A stretch of 64,000 nt of DNA from Virgisporangium aliadipatigenens (GCF_016863615.1 NZ_BOPF01000010.1:1-64000); one strand, 5' to 3'; numbered from the stretch's first letter, positions 33,315-40,332 are shown. Numbers and translations are program-made. The notes: generated by a model not told the origin, from the sequence alone.

Positions 33315-34481
33315 TTACGTGCCGGACCAGTGCAGGAGGAGGGCGGTGGCGTCGTCCTGGAGCTGTTCGTGCTGGTGCTCCAGGATCGCCTTGACGAGGC
33401 GGCGCATCGTCTCGGCCGGCGACACCTCGTCGGTGAGGGTGCGGCCGACGAAGTCGACGAGCCGGTCCCGGCCGAAGAAGTGGCCGTGGATGTCGCGGGC
33501 CTCGATGACGCCGTCGGTGTAGAAGAGGACCCGGTCCTCCGGTTCGAGTTGCTCCTCGGCGATCTCCGGCGGGCCGTCGATCCGGCCGAGGCCGAGCGGC
33601 AGCGCGGTCGGCGCGGGCAGGTCGCGGACCAGCTGGTTGTTGCGCAGCAGCAGCCCGCCGGGATGGCCGGCCGACACCCAGCGCAGCAGCCCCTCGTCCA
33701 GGGTCAGCTCGGCCAGCGTCCCGGTGACGAAGAGGTCCGGGAACTGCGCGTTGACCCACTTGTCGACCGAACGCACCGTGTCGAGCAGGTCGAGGCCGCA
33801 GCGGCGGGCGTTGCGGTAGGCGTTCAGCGCGACGGTGGTGAGCGTGCTCGCCGTGATGCCGTGGCCCACGCCGTCGAAGATCGCCAGGTGCAGCTTGCCG
33901 CCGTCGATCGCGTAGTCGAACGCGTCCCCGCCGACGTCGTAGCAGGGCTCCAGGATGCCGGAGACCCCCACGGCGGTGGCGCTGAACGTGAGCGGCGGCA
34001 GCAGGTTCCAGATGATCTCCGTGGCGACCTGCATGGCCGAACCGCGGCGCAGGCGCTCGACGGCGTCGGCATAGCGCCACCGGCTGCTGAGCAGCCCCGC
34101 GACGGCCGAGGCGAGCGCGGCGGACGCGGCCCGCACCCCGGCGTCGGGCGGCACCTTCGCGTCGACCTCCAGCACACCGATGCGGTGCCCGGCGTCGCTG
34201 ATCGGCAGCCACAGCCGGGACCCGCCGTCGCCCTCGACCGGAACGCCCAACGCGTAGGCCCGCCCGGCCAGCGTCCCGTCGATCGGCACGGTCTCCCGCG
34301 GCGGCGACCCGTCCCCGAGGAACGGCGTCAGCCGCTCCTGCCCGTAGTCGGCGAGGTAGGCGACGAGCGCGTCGGTGCCGAGCGCCGCCGCGGCCTCCAT
34401 GAGCAGGGCGGGCATCCGCGTCGGGACGGACTCCTGAGCGGACAGGAGCAGGTCCTGCACCGCTGCGGAACCGTGTGCCAC
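33315..34481 (-). CDS. GAF-SpoIIE (PP2C-type) serine phosphatase
   Basis: The 388-residue protein has an N-terminal GAF-like sensor (DALVAYLADYGQERLTPFLG, SRLWLPISDAGHRIGVLEVD) and a C-terminal SpoIIE/RsbU phosphatase domain. Metal-binding motifs are EPCYDVGGDAFDYAID, LAIFDGVGHGITASTL and RVLFYTDGVIEARD, followed by DDATALLLHW. Such proteins dephosphorylate anti-anti-sigma factors in partner-switching stress pathways. No anti-sigma genes are adjacent. It is transcribed away from the tRNA attenuator region on its right. Confidence 0.92.
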   Translation of the reverse strand: MAHGSAAVQDLLLSAQESVPTRMPALLMEAAAALGTDALVAYLADYGQERLTPFLGDGSPPRETVPIDGTLAGRAYALGVPVEGDGGSRLWLPISDAGHRIGVLEVDAKVPPDAGVRAASAALASAVAGLLSSRWRYADAVERLRRGSAMQVATEIIWNLLPPLTFSATAVGVSGILEPCYDVGGDAFDYAIDGGKLHLAIFDGVGHGITASTLTTVALNAYRNARRCGLDLLDTVRSVDKWVNAQFPDLFVTGTLAELTLDEGLLRWVSAGHPGGLLLRNNQLVRDLPAPTALPLGLGRIDGPPEIAEEQLEPEDRVLFYTDGVIEARDIHGHFFGRDRLVDFVGRTLTDEVSPAETMRRLVKAILEHQHEQLQDDATALLLHWSGT

Positions 34482-34509
34482 CAGGCGTCTCCCGCCGTGC
34501 TTTATTCGT

Positions 34510-34539
34510 TTGCGCGGGGTCGCGCCCGGCTCTTACCGT
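34510..34539 (+). promoter_or_regulatory. Candidate promoter of the leader/tRNA operon
   Basis: TTGCGC (34510-34515) and TACCGT (34534-34539) are separated by 18 bases and fit the loose actinobacterial housekeeping consensus (TTGnnn / TAnnnT). A start near 34546 would give a leader of about 38 bases before the small ORF. It is a hand prediction only. Confidence 0.4.
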
Positions 34540-34583
34540 AGTCGTCGTACCACCCGGGCAGGCAAACCAAACGGGAGCATCTC

Positions 34584-34628
34584 ATGTGGCAGCACCACGG
34601 CTCATATGCCGGCAGGCGAAGCGACTAG
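34584..34628 (+). CDS. 14-residue leader peptide MWQHHGSYAGRRSD
   Basis: ATG 34584 is preceded by GGGAG at a 6-base spacing, an excellent ribosome site, and the ORF ends in TAG at 34626-34628. The peptide has Trp, two consecutive His, Ser and Tyr near its start, encoded TGG CAC CAC ... TCA TAT. TCA and TAT are rare codons in this GC-rich genome. The four tRNA genes downstream are Trp, Ser, His and Tyr. Its expected role is to stall ribosomes when these tRNAs are uncharged or missing, not to act as a peptide. It is too short for standard gene finders and the assignment is inference. Confidence 0.55.
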   Translation: MWQHHGSYAGRRSD

Positions 34629-34651
34629 CGCGTCCACAAGCGCTCCCGTCG

Positions 34652-34684
34652 CCCCGCCTCCGCACCCGTCGGACGCGGGGTTTT
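34652..34684 (+). terminator. Intrinsic terminator upstream of tRNA-Trp
   Basis: CCCCGCCTCCG (34652-34662) pairs with CGGACGCGGGG (34670-34680) with one mismatch in 11, a 7-base loop, and TTTTCT directly after. It lies between the leader ORF and the first tRNA, where only a conditional terminator makes sense. Confidence 0.75.
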
Positions 34685-34713
34685 CTGTGTCTCCCTACGT
34701 TTTCTGTAGCCCT

Positions 34714-34785
34714 ATGGGTGTAGCTCAACGGAAGAGCGTCGGTCTCCAAAACCGGAAGGTGGGGGTTCGAATCCCTCCGCCCGTG
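34714..34785 (+). tRNA. tRNA-Trp (anticodon CCA)
   Basis: A complete 72-base cloverleaf folds: acceptor ATGGGTG/CGCCCGT (with two G-T pairs), D stem GCTC/GAGC, anticodon loop CTCCAAA with CCA, T arm GGGGG-TTCGAAT-CCCTC and discriminator G. CCA is not encoded. The wobble-rich acceptor differs from usual actinobacterial tRNA-Trp, which suggests a divergent second copy. It is the first tRNA after the attenuator. Confidence 0.9.
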
Positions 34786-34879
34786 CGTATCCAAAACTCC
34801 ACAGTGGATGGTTAGAAATGATCGGTGCCCGTCGCTGGCGCCGATCGCCCCGGCGCCGACACCTTACGGCGCCGTGGAG

Positions 34880-34915
34880 CCCGGGGCCCGCCGGTGTGAA
34901 CGGCGGGGCCCCGGG
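34880..34915 (+). other. Strong hairpin between tRNA-Trp and tRNA-Ser
   Basis: CCCGGGGCCCGCCG and CGGCGGGGCCCCGGG form a long G/C stem (one bulged base) around GTGTGAA, 7 bases before tRNA-Ser. With no T-run, it may be a processing or RNA-stability element in the polycistronic tRNA precursor. The 137-base spacer also holds a TCCACAGTGGA palindrome (34798-34808). Confidence 0.45.
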
Positions 34916-34922
34916 CACTCTC

Positions 34923-35008
34923 GGAGAGGCCAGCCGATGTGGCGCCGGCACCCGTCTCGAAAACGGTCTGGGGTGACTCCCGTGCGGGTTCGACTCCCGC
35001 TCTCTCCG
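34923..35008 (+). tRNA. tRNA-Ser (anticodon CGA), divergent
   Basis: This class II tRNA of 86 bases has acceptor GGAGAGG/TCTCTCC, D stem GCCG/CGGC, anticodon loop CTCGAAA with CGA, a long variable arm (GGGG TGA CTCC), T arm GCGGG/CCCGC and discriminator G. The junction before the D stem reads CCA, so the near-universal U8 is absent, and the first anticodon-stem pair is a mismatch. It reads as intact but atypical. Confidence 0.85.
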
Positions 35009-35021
35009 CTTGCATCACCGT

Positions 35022-35092
35022 GGTGTCTGTAGCTCAGTGGCAGAGCGCCGGATTGTGGTTCCGGTGACGAGGGTTCGATTCCCCCAGACGCC
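35022..35092 (+). tRNA. tRNA-His (anticodon GTG), divergent
   Basis: The acceptor GTGTCTG/CAGACGC, the extra 5' G at 35022 opposite C at 35092 (the G-1:C73 identity pair of tRNA-His), D stem GCTC/GAGC and anticodon loop TTGTGGT are all present. By hand the T stem is one base short, with three G-C pairs and an A-C mismatch. It is either a divergent functional gene or one starting to decay. Confidence 0.78.
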
Positions 35093-35097
35093 CTCCC

Positions 35098-35180
35098 GCG
35101 GGTGCGCCGACGTAGGAGAGTCGGGCCTGGCTGTAACCCAGGTGCCTTGCGCTCAGGGGGTTCGAATCCCTCCACCCGCA
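35098..35180 (+). tRNA. tRNA-Tyr (anticodon GTA), divergent
   Basis: The 83-base class II tRNA has acceptor GCGGGTG/CACCCGC, a 5-pair D stem CCGAC/GTCGG, anticodon stem CCTGG/CCAGG with loop CTGTAAC, a variable arm, T arm GGGGG-TTCGAAT-CCCTC and discriminator A. Position 8 is C instead of U. Only 5 bases separate it from tRNA-His. Its 3' end directly abuts the stop codon of the convergent membrane protein gene. Confidence 0.88.
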
Positions 35181-35951
35181 TCACCTTTGCGCAAGGGCGC
35201 CGATCGCGTCGAGGAAGACGGCGGCGTCGACCCGTTCGCCGCGCTGGTACGGATACTCCAGCTGGTACACCGAGAAGAGCAGCAGCGCCGACATCGCGCC
35301 GAGCATGCCGTTCAGGGCGAGGTACTCGGCCCGGCCGCGCACGCCGAAGAGCAGGGCGTTCCCCAGGGTGATCAGCGAGCCGATGACGAGCGCGAGCCAC
35401 ATCACGCCGGGCAGCCCCTCGTCGGAGGCCGCGATCCGGGCGTCCCGCGCGGCGGCCAGTTCGCGCAGGGTCGTGCGCGCCTCCGCCTGCCGGCTCGCCC
35501 GGTTGTCGTCCGCCGGGTCGGTGCCGTCGACGACCTGCCAGATGTCGTTCACCGTCGTCGGGCCGGCCGCGCCCAATGCCTTGCCGGAGGCCATCTTCGG
35601 CCACTCGTCGTGGGCCACGACGTCGATGTAGCGGTCGGTCAGGCCGCGCAGCCGGGTGCGCTGGTCGTCGGGGAGCGTGTCCGCGTAGCGGCGCAGTTCG
35701 ACGACGGCGCGGGCCTCCTGGCGGCTGTTGTCCTGCGCGGCGTCGTTCGCCTCCCAGACGCTCAACACCACGAACGTCAGCAGGATCGCGTAGAGCACGC
35801 CGATGATGGCGAACGCCAGCCCCGCCACGTCGTTGTTCTCCACCCGCACGGCTACGGGCACGTACTTCTGCACCACGATCCCGGCCGCGACGACCAGACC
35901 CGTCACGACGAGAACGGCGGCCAGCCCCCCGACGATCGTTTCCACGTTCAC
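35181..35951 (-). CDS. DUF4239-like (bestrophin-like) membrane protein
   Basis: The 256-residue protein has an N-terminal pair of membrane segments (TIVGGLAAVLVVTGLVVAAG and GLAFAIIGVLYAILLTFVVL), a long soluble helical loop with the sequence VWEANDAAQDNSRQEARAVV, and a C-terminal pair (MWLALVIGSLITLGNALLFG and NGMLGAMSALLLFSVYQLEY). This is the layout of DUF4239 proteins, which resemble bestrophin channels. The function is unknown. Its stop codon begins one base after tRNA-Tyr, so transcription of the two loci converges. Confidence 0.82.
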   Translation of the reverse strand: MNVETIVGGLAAVLVVTGLVVAAGIVVQKYVPVAVRVENNDVAGLAFAIIGVLYAILLTFVVLSVWEANDAAQDNSRQEARAVVELRRYADTLPDDQRTRLRGLTDRYIDVVAHDEWPKMASGKALGAAGPTTVNDIWQVVDGTDPADDNRASRQAEARTTLRELAAARDARIAASDEGLPGVMWLALVIGSLITLGNALLFGVRGRAEYLALNGMLGAMSALLLFSVYQLEYPYQRGERVDAAVFLDAIGALAQR

Positions 35952-36008
35952 GCGCCGTCCCCGCCCGCTAGTGTCTGATTTGCACCAAATCTAAGCAGCG
36001 CGTGGGCC

Positions 36009-37226
36009 GTGCGGTCCGGCGTTCGACGGAGTTTGCGAGGGACGTCACCGGCCGTGCTCACCCCCCTGTTCGTCCGTTCGACCGTGCTCCTCGCCGTGCT
36101 GGTGGCGGTGCCCGCACCCGCGTCCGCGGCGCCCGTTGACGTGCTGCCCGAGGGGCTGGTCTGGGTCGCCACGCCACCCGGAGCCGGAACGTCGGTGCTG
36201 CACCGCGTCGGCGCCGACGGCCGCGTCACCCGCCAGCGCCTGCCCTACCCGATGAACGCCATCGGCTGCGCCGCGGACGGCACCGTGTACGGCCTGGGTG
36301 ACGGGTTCGGCGGCGGCCCGCGACCCGTGCGCGTCGAACCCGACGGGACGGCCACGCCGCTCGGGCGGGTGCGCGGGCTGCGCCGCTACGGGCTCGCCAC
36401 CGGCTATGCGGCCACGTTCCGCGGCGAACGCCTCGTCGTGCGCACCGACGGCGAGCTGCGCGAGCTCACCCTCGAACGCCCCCGCCAGGAGCGCACCGCC
36501 CGCCTGCCCGACCTGCCCTACCTGGGGGACTGGGACGCCGACGCCGACGGGAACCTCTGGTCCGTGGCCGGTGCCCGACGGCGCGGCGCCGAACTGATCC
36601 GCATCGACGCGGCCGGCCGCGCGGTCGACCGCGCCCGCATCCCGCACCTGCCGGGCGGCCGCGCGTACGGCGGGGTGGCGCTGGATTCCGCCGCCGAGGC
36701 GCTGTACGCCCTGTACCACCACGCCGAGCGCGCGAGCGTGCTGTACCGCGTGCCGCTGCGGGCGCCCGAGCGGGCGGTGGAGGTCGCCCGGCTCGACCCG
36801 GCGGTCTCCACCGACGCGGCGATGTGCCCGGTGGAGCGGGCCACGCCCCAGGCGATCCCGCCCGAGGAGCCGGCCCCATCACCGGCCCCTTCACCGGCCC
36901 CGCAGCCGTCGCCTTCCCCTTCGCCGCCGCCGTCTGCGTCGCCTTCGCTTCCGCCGTCGCCCGCGCTTCCCGGGTCGTCCGGAGCCCTGCCGCCGGTGGC
37001 GCGCGTGCTGATCCCGCCGCTGTCCACCGCGGCGCCGCCGGCGACCGAACCCGCACCCGTGCCGGTCCCGTCGAAGCGCCGGCCCCGCCGCACGCCGCAG
37101 CCCGTGGCCGCCCCGCCCGAGCAGCCCTCGCTGCTGAGCAAGCGGGCCCTGCCGGTGGTCAGCGCGCTCATGATGATCGCCGCCGTGACGACCCGTCTGG
37201 CCCGCACCATCCGCCGCCCCCGCTGA
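36009..37226 (+). CDS. Secreted propeller-like protein with C-terminal anchor
   Basis: I do not recognise a characterised family. The 405-residue protein starts with a signal peptide (FVRSTVLLAVLVAVPAPASA). About 240 residues of repeated strand motifs follow (VTRQRLPYPMNAIGCAADGT, NLWSVAGARRRGAELIRIDA, GGVALDSAAEALYALYHHAE), typical of a beta-propeller. A long Pro/Ser linker, a short hydrophobic stretch and a basic end (RLARTIRRPR) suggest a C-terminal membrane anchor; no LPxTG is present. The start could be GTG 36009 or GTG 36054. It may be a surface binding or sensing protein. Confidence 0.72.
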   Translation: MRSGVRRSLRGTSPAVLTPLFVRSTVLLAVLVAVPAPASAAPVDVLPEGLVWVATPPGAGTSVLHRVGADGRVTRQRLPYPMNAIGCAADGTVYGLGDGFGGGPRPVRVEPDGTATPLGRVRGLRRYGLATGYAATFRGERLVVRTDGELRELTLERPRQERTARLPDLPYLGDWDADADGNLWSVAGARRRGAELIRIDAAGRAVDRARIPHLPGGRAYGGVALDSAAEALYALYHHAERASVLYRVPLRAPERAVEVARLDPAVSTDAAMCPVERATPQAIPPEEPAPSPAPSPAPQPSPSPSPPPSASPSLPPSPALPGSSGALPPVARVLIPPLSTAAPPATEPAPVPVPSKRRPRRTPQPVAAPPEQPSLLSKRALPVVSALMMIAAVTTRLARTIRRPR

Positions 37227-37277
37227 CATCCCCGGTAGCACTCGCGCGCCGGGGTACTCCACGCCGAAGGCAAGGAG

Positions 37278-37369
37278 CCTAGCCTCCTAGGATGCCTGGC
37301 GCCCAGCGCGGACGGCGCACGGACGGGGGACGGAGATCGGGGGCCGGCGGCAGACGTGCGACATGAAGC
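37278..37369 (+). repeat. Intergenic repeat, copy D
   Basis: CCTAGCCTCCTAGGA (37278-37292) and GTGCGACATGAAGC (37356-37369) are identical to the two ends of copy B at 29.1 kb, while the middle is different and lacks the hairpin. The element fills the gap before the convergent ATP-grasp gene. Nothing else is seen in this 150-base stretch. Confidence 0.55.
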
Positions 37370-37377
37370 ACTCGTCG

Positions 37378-38268
37378 TCACGCGATCGGATCGTCGCTCC
37401 GGACCAGGCGCTCCAGGAGCAGGGACGGATCCGTCTCCCGGGGGAGATCGCTCACCTGGCCGTCGCCGACCTCGACGACCCGCCAGCGGCCGTCCGCGCG
37501 CAGCGCCAGATCCGTCGTGACGAGCTGGCAGCCCAGCCGCGCCACCGGCGGCGCGATCCGGGTCAGGTCCGGCGCCCCCACCTCGCCCGGCGCGTCCGGG
37601 TGGGCGGTTACCAGCATCGGCGCCCCGTCGAACCACCACACCCGGATCTCGTCGGCGTGCCCCGGCCGCCGCAGGTACGGCTCGAAGCGGCGCAGGACCA
37701 CGCCGCCGGCGAGGTCCTCCTCCTGGCGTTCGACGAAGGTGGAGACCACGGCGTGCAGGGCGGCGACGTCGAAGAGGTTGGGGATGTAGCAGGCCTCGTC
37801 CCACTCGTGCTTGCGGGACTTGACGTAGTCCTTGACGATGCCGGGGCCGCCGCCGATCGCGGCCGTCGCGGCGGCGAGCGCGGCCGGCGTCGGCGGCACC
37901 CCGGGCCGCGTCGGCAGCCAGACCGACGCGGGCGTCACGTCCACGAAGATTTCGTACCAGCCGGGGAACTCGTGCGCGCGCCGGTACTCCTCGGCGGTCA
38001 CGACCAGGGCGGCGCCCCGGCCGTGCAGCGCCTCCTCCAGCTGCGCGTAGCGGGCCGACGGGATCATCCAGCCGCGGTACCAGGCCGGGCCCAGACCCTC
38101 GGGGACCCGACGGACGGCCGCCGCGGCGTCCCCGCGCAGCAGCGCGTCGTGGTCGACCAGGGCGACGGTGCCGTCGAACGCGGCCACCGCCTCCGCCTCG
38201 CGGGCGAAGTGCGCGTCGGGACTGCGCGGTCGCAACGGATCCGCGCAGAAGAGCACGGCGGTTCCCAT
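37378..38268 (-). CDS. ATP-grasp domain protein (DUF4343-like)
   Basis: The 296-residue protein starts MGTAVLFCADPLRPRSPDAH and has ATP-grasp-like features in the C-terminal half: GIVKDYVKSRKHEWDEACYI (a nucleotide lysine region), GVVLRRFEPY, and the metal-binding end LALRADGRWRVVEVGDGQVS. It resembles DUF4343 ATP-grasp proteins, which are thought to ligate amino acids or peptides. The substrate is unknown. It follows the aminoglycoside-phosphotransferase-like gene by 29 bases on the same strand and may be co-transcribed with it. Confidence 0.82.
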   Translation of the reverse strand: MGTAVLFCADPLRPRSPDAHFAREAEAVAAFDGTVALVDHDALLRGDAAAAVRRVPEGLGPAWYRGWMIPSARYAQLEEALHGRGAALVVTAEEYRRAHEFPGWYEIFVDVTPASVWLPTRPGVPPTPAALAAATAAIGGGPGIVKDYVKSRKHEWDEACYIPNLFDVAALHAVVSTFVERQEEDLAGGVVLRRFEPYLRRPGHADEIRVWWFDGAPMLVTAHPDAPGEVGAPDLTRIAPPVARLGCQLVTTDLALRADGRWRVVEVGDGQVSDLPRETDPSLLLERLVRSDDPIA

Positions 38269-38297
38269 CGGGGCAGCGTAGTCGCCCGACGGGAGGT

Positions 38298-39122
38298 TCA
38301 GGGCCGGAGGTCGGCCACGTTCTCCCGGGCCCACGCGCGGTCGCGCAGGATCTGGTCGCCGACGCCCTCGGCCCACATGCGCGCCCAGCCGCCGCCGCGT
38401 TCGACCGCCGCGCGCTTCATCGCGAAGTACGAACGGTGCCAGCGCCGGTCCGCCATCCCGAGAAAGTCCGCCCGCCGTTCGTCGTCGAGCCCGTACGCGT
38501 CGCAGAACAGCCGGATCCGCCCGCCCGCGTCGAGATCCCGGAACGCCGGATCCCGGTCGACCGGCGGGCTCATCGGCGCCCAGTAGCGCAGCGTCGTCAC
38601 GATGTCGAACAGCCGCGTCGACGGCCGCGCGAGGTCGAAGTCGATGAACCCGACCGGCCGGCCGTCGCGGCAGATGACGTTCTCGACGGTGAGGTCGTTG
38701 TGGCACACCAACTCCGGGGCCGCGAACGGCATCGGCGCCTCGGGCACCGGCGCGCGTTCGGGCCAGTGCACCCCGTCCGGCAGCGTGAACCCCTCGCACG
38801 CGTCGTGCAGCCGCCGCTGCAGCCGGGCGATCCCGACCAGGAGTTCCTCGTCGGCGGCCCACGGGTGGATCGGCCGGCCGCCCATCTCCCCGGGCACGAA
38901 CGTCAGCACGTCGCGCCCGCGCGCGTCGACGCCGAGCCAGCGCGGGGCCGCCTCGAAGCCCACGTTCTCCAGGTGCAGCAGCAGGTGGCGAACGGGTTCG
39001 CTGTGCGGGCCGGGCGGGCGGCGCACCGTGTCGCCGATGCGCACCAGCCCTTCCGTGACGTCGCCGCCGAGCAGCGGCACCTCGGCGGCCGCGGGATCGG
39101 GTTCGCGGAAGGTGGGCGTCAT
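38298..39122 (-). CDS. Aminoglycoside-phosphotransferase-family protein
   Basis: The 274-residue protein has the APH kinase core: LVCHNDLTVENVICRDGRPV (Brenner motif, HND in place of HGD) and GFIDFDLARPSTRLFDIVTT with the metal-binding Asp. The N-lobe and C-terminal helices (FCDAYGLDDERRADFLGMAD) fit the fold. Members phosphorylate antibiotics, choline or homoserine, so resistance cannot be claimed. It diverges from the AraC/VOC operon across 18 bases and precedes the ATP-grasp gene. Confidence 0.88.
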   Translation of the reverse strand: MTPTFREPDPAAAEVPLLGGDVTEGLVRIGDTVRRPPGPHSEPVRHLLLHLENVGFEAAPRWLGVDARGRDVLTFVPGEMGGRPIHPWAADEELLVGIARLQRRLHDACEGFTLPDGVHWPERAPVPEAPMPFAAPELVCHNDLTVENVICRDGRPVGFIDFDLARPSTRLFDIVTTLRYWAPMSPPVDRDPAFRDLDAGGRIRLFCDAYGLDDERRADFLGMADRRWHRSYFAMKRAAVERGGGWARMWAEGVGDQILRDRAWARENVADLRP

Positions 39123-39140
39123 GCGTGCAATGATCGCGGC

Positions 39141-39959
39141 ATGGCGGCTGTCGAACTGCGGCCGGGTGCCGCGCTGGCGCCGTTCGTGGCCCGGATGGGC
39201 CGGTACCGGGGGGACCATCCGCCCGGGCGCGAACTGTCGCTGCCGACCGGTGCCGTGCAGTTGACCGTCAACCTCGCCGAGGACGCGCTGTCGCGCTGGG
39301 GTGCGGCGCCGATGCGGGTCGGCGGGGCGGGGTTCGTGGGTCCGTCCGGCGGGCCGGCGGTGATCGATCCCGCGCAGCAGCGCGACACCGTGTGGGTGCT
39401 GTTCCGCGCCGGTGGGGCGGCGGCGTTCCTGCCGGGCGGGGCGCACGAACTCCGCGACGGGCTGGTCGACCTGGCCGACGTGTGGGGGCGGGACGGCGCG
39501 ACCCTGCGCGAACGGCTGCTGTCCGCGGCCGACCCCGTGCGCGCCCTCGAGCGGGTGCTGACCGGGCGGCTGCTCAGGGGACCCGACCCGGCGCTCGTCG
39601 CCGCGGCACGTGCGCTGCACGACGGGGCGAGCGTGGCGGCGACCGCCGACCGGCTGGGCTGGACCACGCGGCACCTCGGCCGCCGGTTCGCCGCCGGGAT
39701 CGGGTTGGCGCCGAAGCGGTTCGGGCGGGTGCGGCGGTTCCAGCGGCTGCTGCGGGCGGTCACGGCGGGCGGCGCTCCGGACTGGGCAAGGCTCGCCGTC
39801 GAGTGCGGGTACTACGACCAGGCGCATCTGGTGAACGAGTTCCGTGACCTGTCGGGGCTGACGCCGGGCGCCTACCGGCCGCGCGACCCGGCCGCCCGCA
39901 ATCACGTGCCGCTTTCTCCAATACCGCCGGAGGGTTCCGGCCGATCATCGGAGGCATGA
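39141..39959 (+). CDS. AraC-family transcription regulator
   Basis: The 272-residue regulator has an N-terminal sensor part with the DUF6597-like strand pattern (ELSLPTGAVQLTVNLAEDAL, RAGGAAAFLPGGAHELRDGL) and a C-terminal AraC domain: ARALHDGASVAATADRLGWT, TRHLGRRFAAGIGLAPKRFG, and the second HTH LAVECGYYDQAHLVNEFRDL, SGLTPGAYRP. ATG 39141 gives the compact start MAAVELRPGAALAPFV. It overlaps the VOC gene by 4 bases (ATGA) and probably controls it. Confidence 0.92.
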   Translation: MAAVELRPGAALAPFVARMGRYRGDHPPGRELSLPTGAVQLTVNLAEDALSRWGAAPMRVGGAGFVGPSGGPAVIDPAQQRDTVWVLFRAGGAAAFLPGGAHELRDGLVDLADVWGRDGATLRERLLSAADPVRALERVLTGRLLRGPDPALVAAARALHDGASVAATADRLGWTTRHLGRRFAAGIGLAPKRFGRVRRFQRLLRAVTAGGAPDWARLAVECGYYDQAHLVNEFRDLSGLTPGAYRPRDPAARNHVPLSPIPPEGSGRSSEA

Positions 39960-40327
39960 TCCGGAACCTGCATCCCCGCCTGGTCGTCACCGACGCGGCC
40001 GCCGCGATCGCGTTCTACGGGAACGTCCTCGGCGCGACCGAACGCGAACGCCACACCGACGACGGAAAGATCGTCAACGCCACGCTCTCCCTCGCCGGCA
40101 CCACGCTGGCCGTGAAGGACGAGGGGCACGGCGACCCGTCGCCGCGAACGCTGGGTGGCACACCGGTGATCCTCACGCTGACCGTCGACGACCCCGACGC
40201 GCTGGTGGAATCCGCCGTGCGCGCCGGCGCGACGGTGCTCCACCCGGTGAACGACCACGCCTACGGCCGGGGCGGCCGGATCCAGGACCCGTGGGGCCAC
40301 CAATGGATGATCTTCGCTCTAGACTGA
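39956..40327 (+). CDS. VOC-family (glyoxalase/bleomycin-resistance-like) protein
   Basis: The 123-residue single-domain protein has the two beta-alpha-beta-beta-beta modules of the family: HPRLVVTDAAAAIAFYGNVL and VILTLTVDDPDALVESAVRA, ending DPWGHQWMIFALD with a metal-ligand-like DPWGH. It could be an isomerase, dioxygenase or binding protein; the family name alone gives no substrate. It is translationally coupled to the upstream AraC gene (4-base overlap) and followed after 5 bases by a methyltransferase-like gene. Confidence 0.9.
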   Translation: MIRNLHPRLVVTDAAAAIAFYGNVLGATERERHTDDGKIVNATLSLAGTTLAVKDEGHGDPSPRTLGGTPVILTLTVDDPDALVESAVRAGATVLHPVNDHAYGRGGRIQDPWGHQWMIFALD

Positions 40328-40332
40328 GGCCG

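Larger units (their letters stand above)
34571..34684 (+). promoter_or_regulatory. Candidate ribosome-mediated attenuator of a tRNA operon
   Basis: The leader RNA can fold in two exclusive ways. In one, AGGCGAAGCGAC (34614-34625, last codons of the leader ORF) pairs with GTCGCCCCGCCT (34648-34659) as 5+5 pairs around a two-base mismatch. In the other, 34652-34680 forms a G/C-rich terminator ending in TTTT. The two share 34652-34659. The leader ORF ribosome site is within ACGGGAGC (34571-34578), which can also pair perfectly with GCTCCCGT (34642-34649). This is the logic of amino-acid attenuators: stalling early in the ORF frees the antiterminator. All helices were found by eye. Confidence 0.55.

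Noticed and set aside
34714-35180. tRNA genes as an integration site for a mobile element
   Set aside because: No integrase, excisionase or direct repeat of a tRNA 3' end was seen on either side, and the flanking genes look chromosomal.
38298-39122. Antibiotic resistance by an aminoglycoside phosphotransferase
   Set aside because: The fold is shared by many small-molecule kinases; motif HND differs from classical APH enzymes and no resistance context exists.
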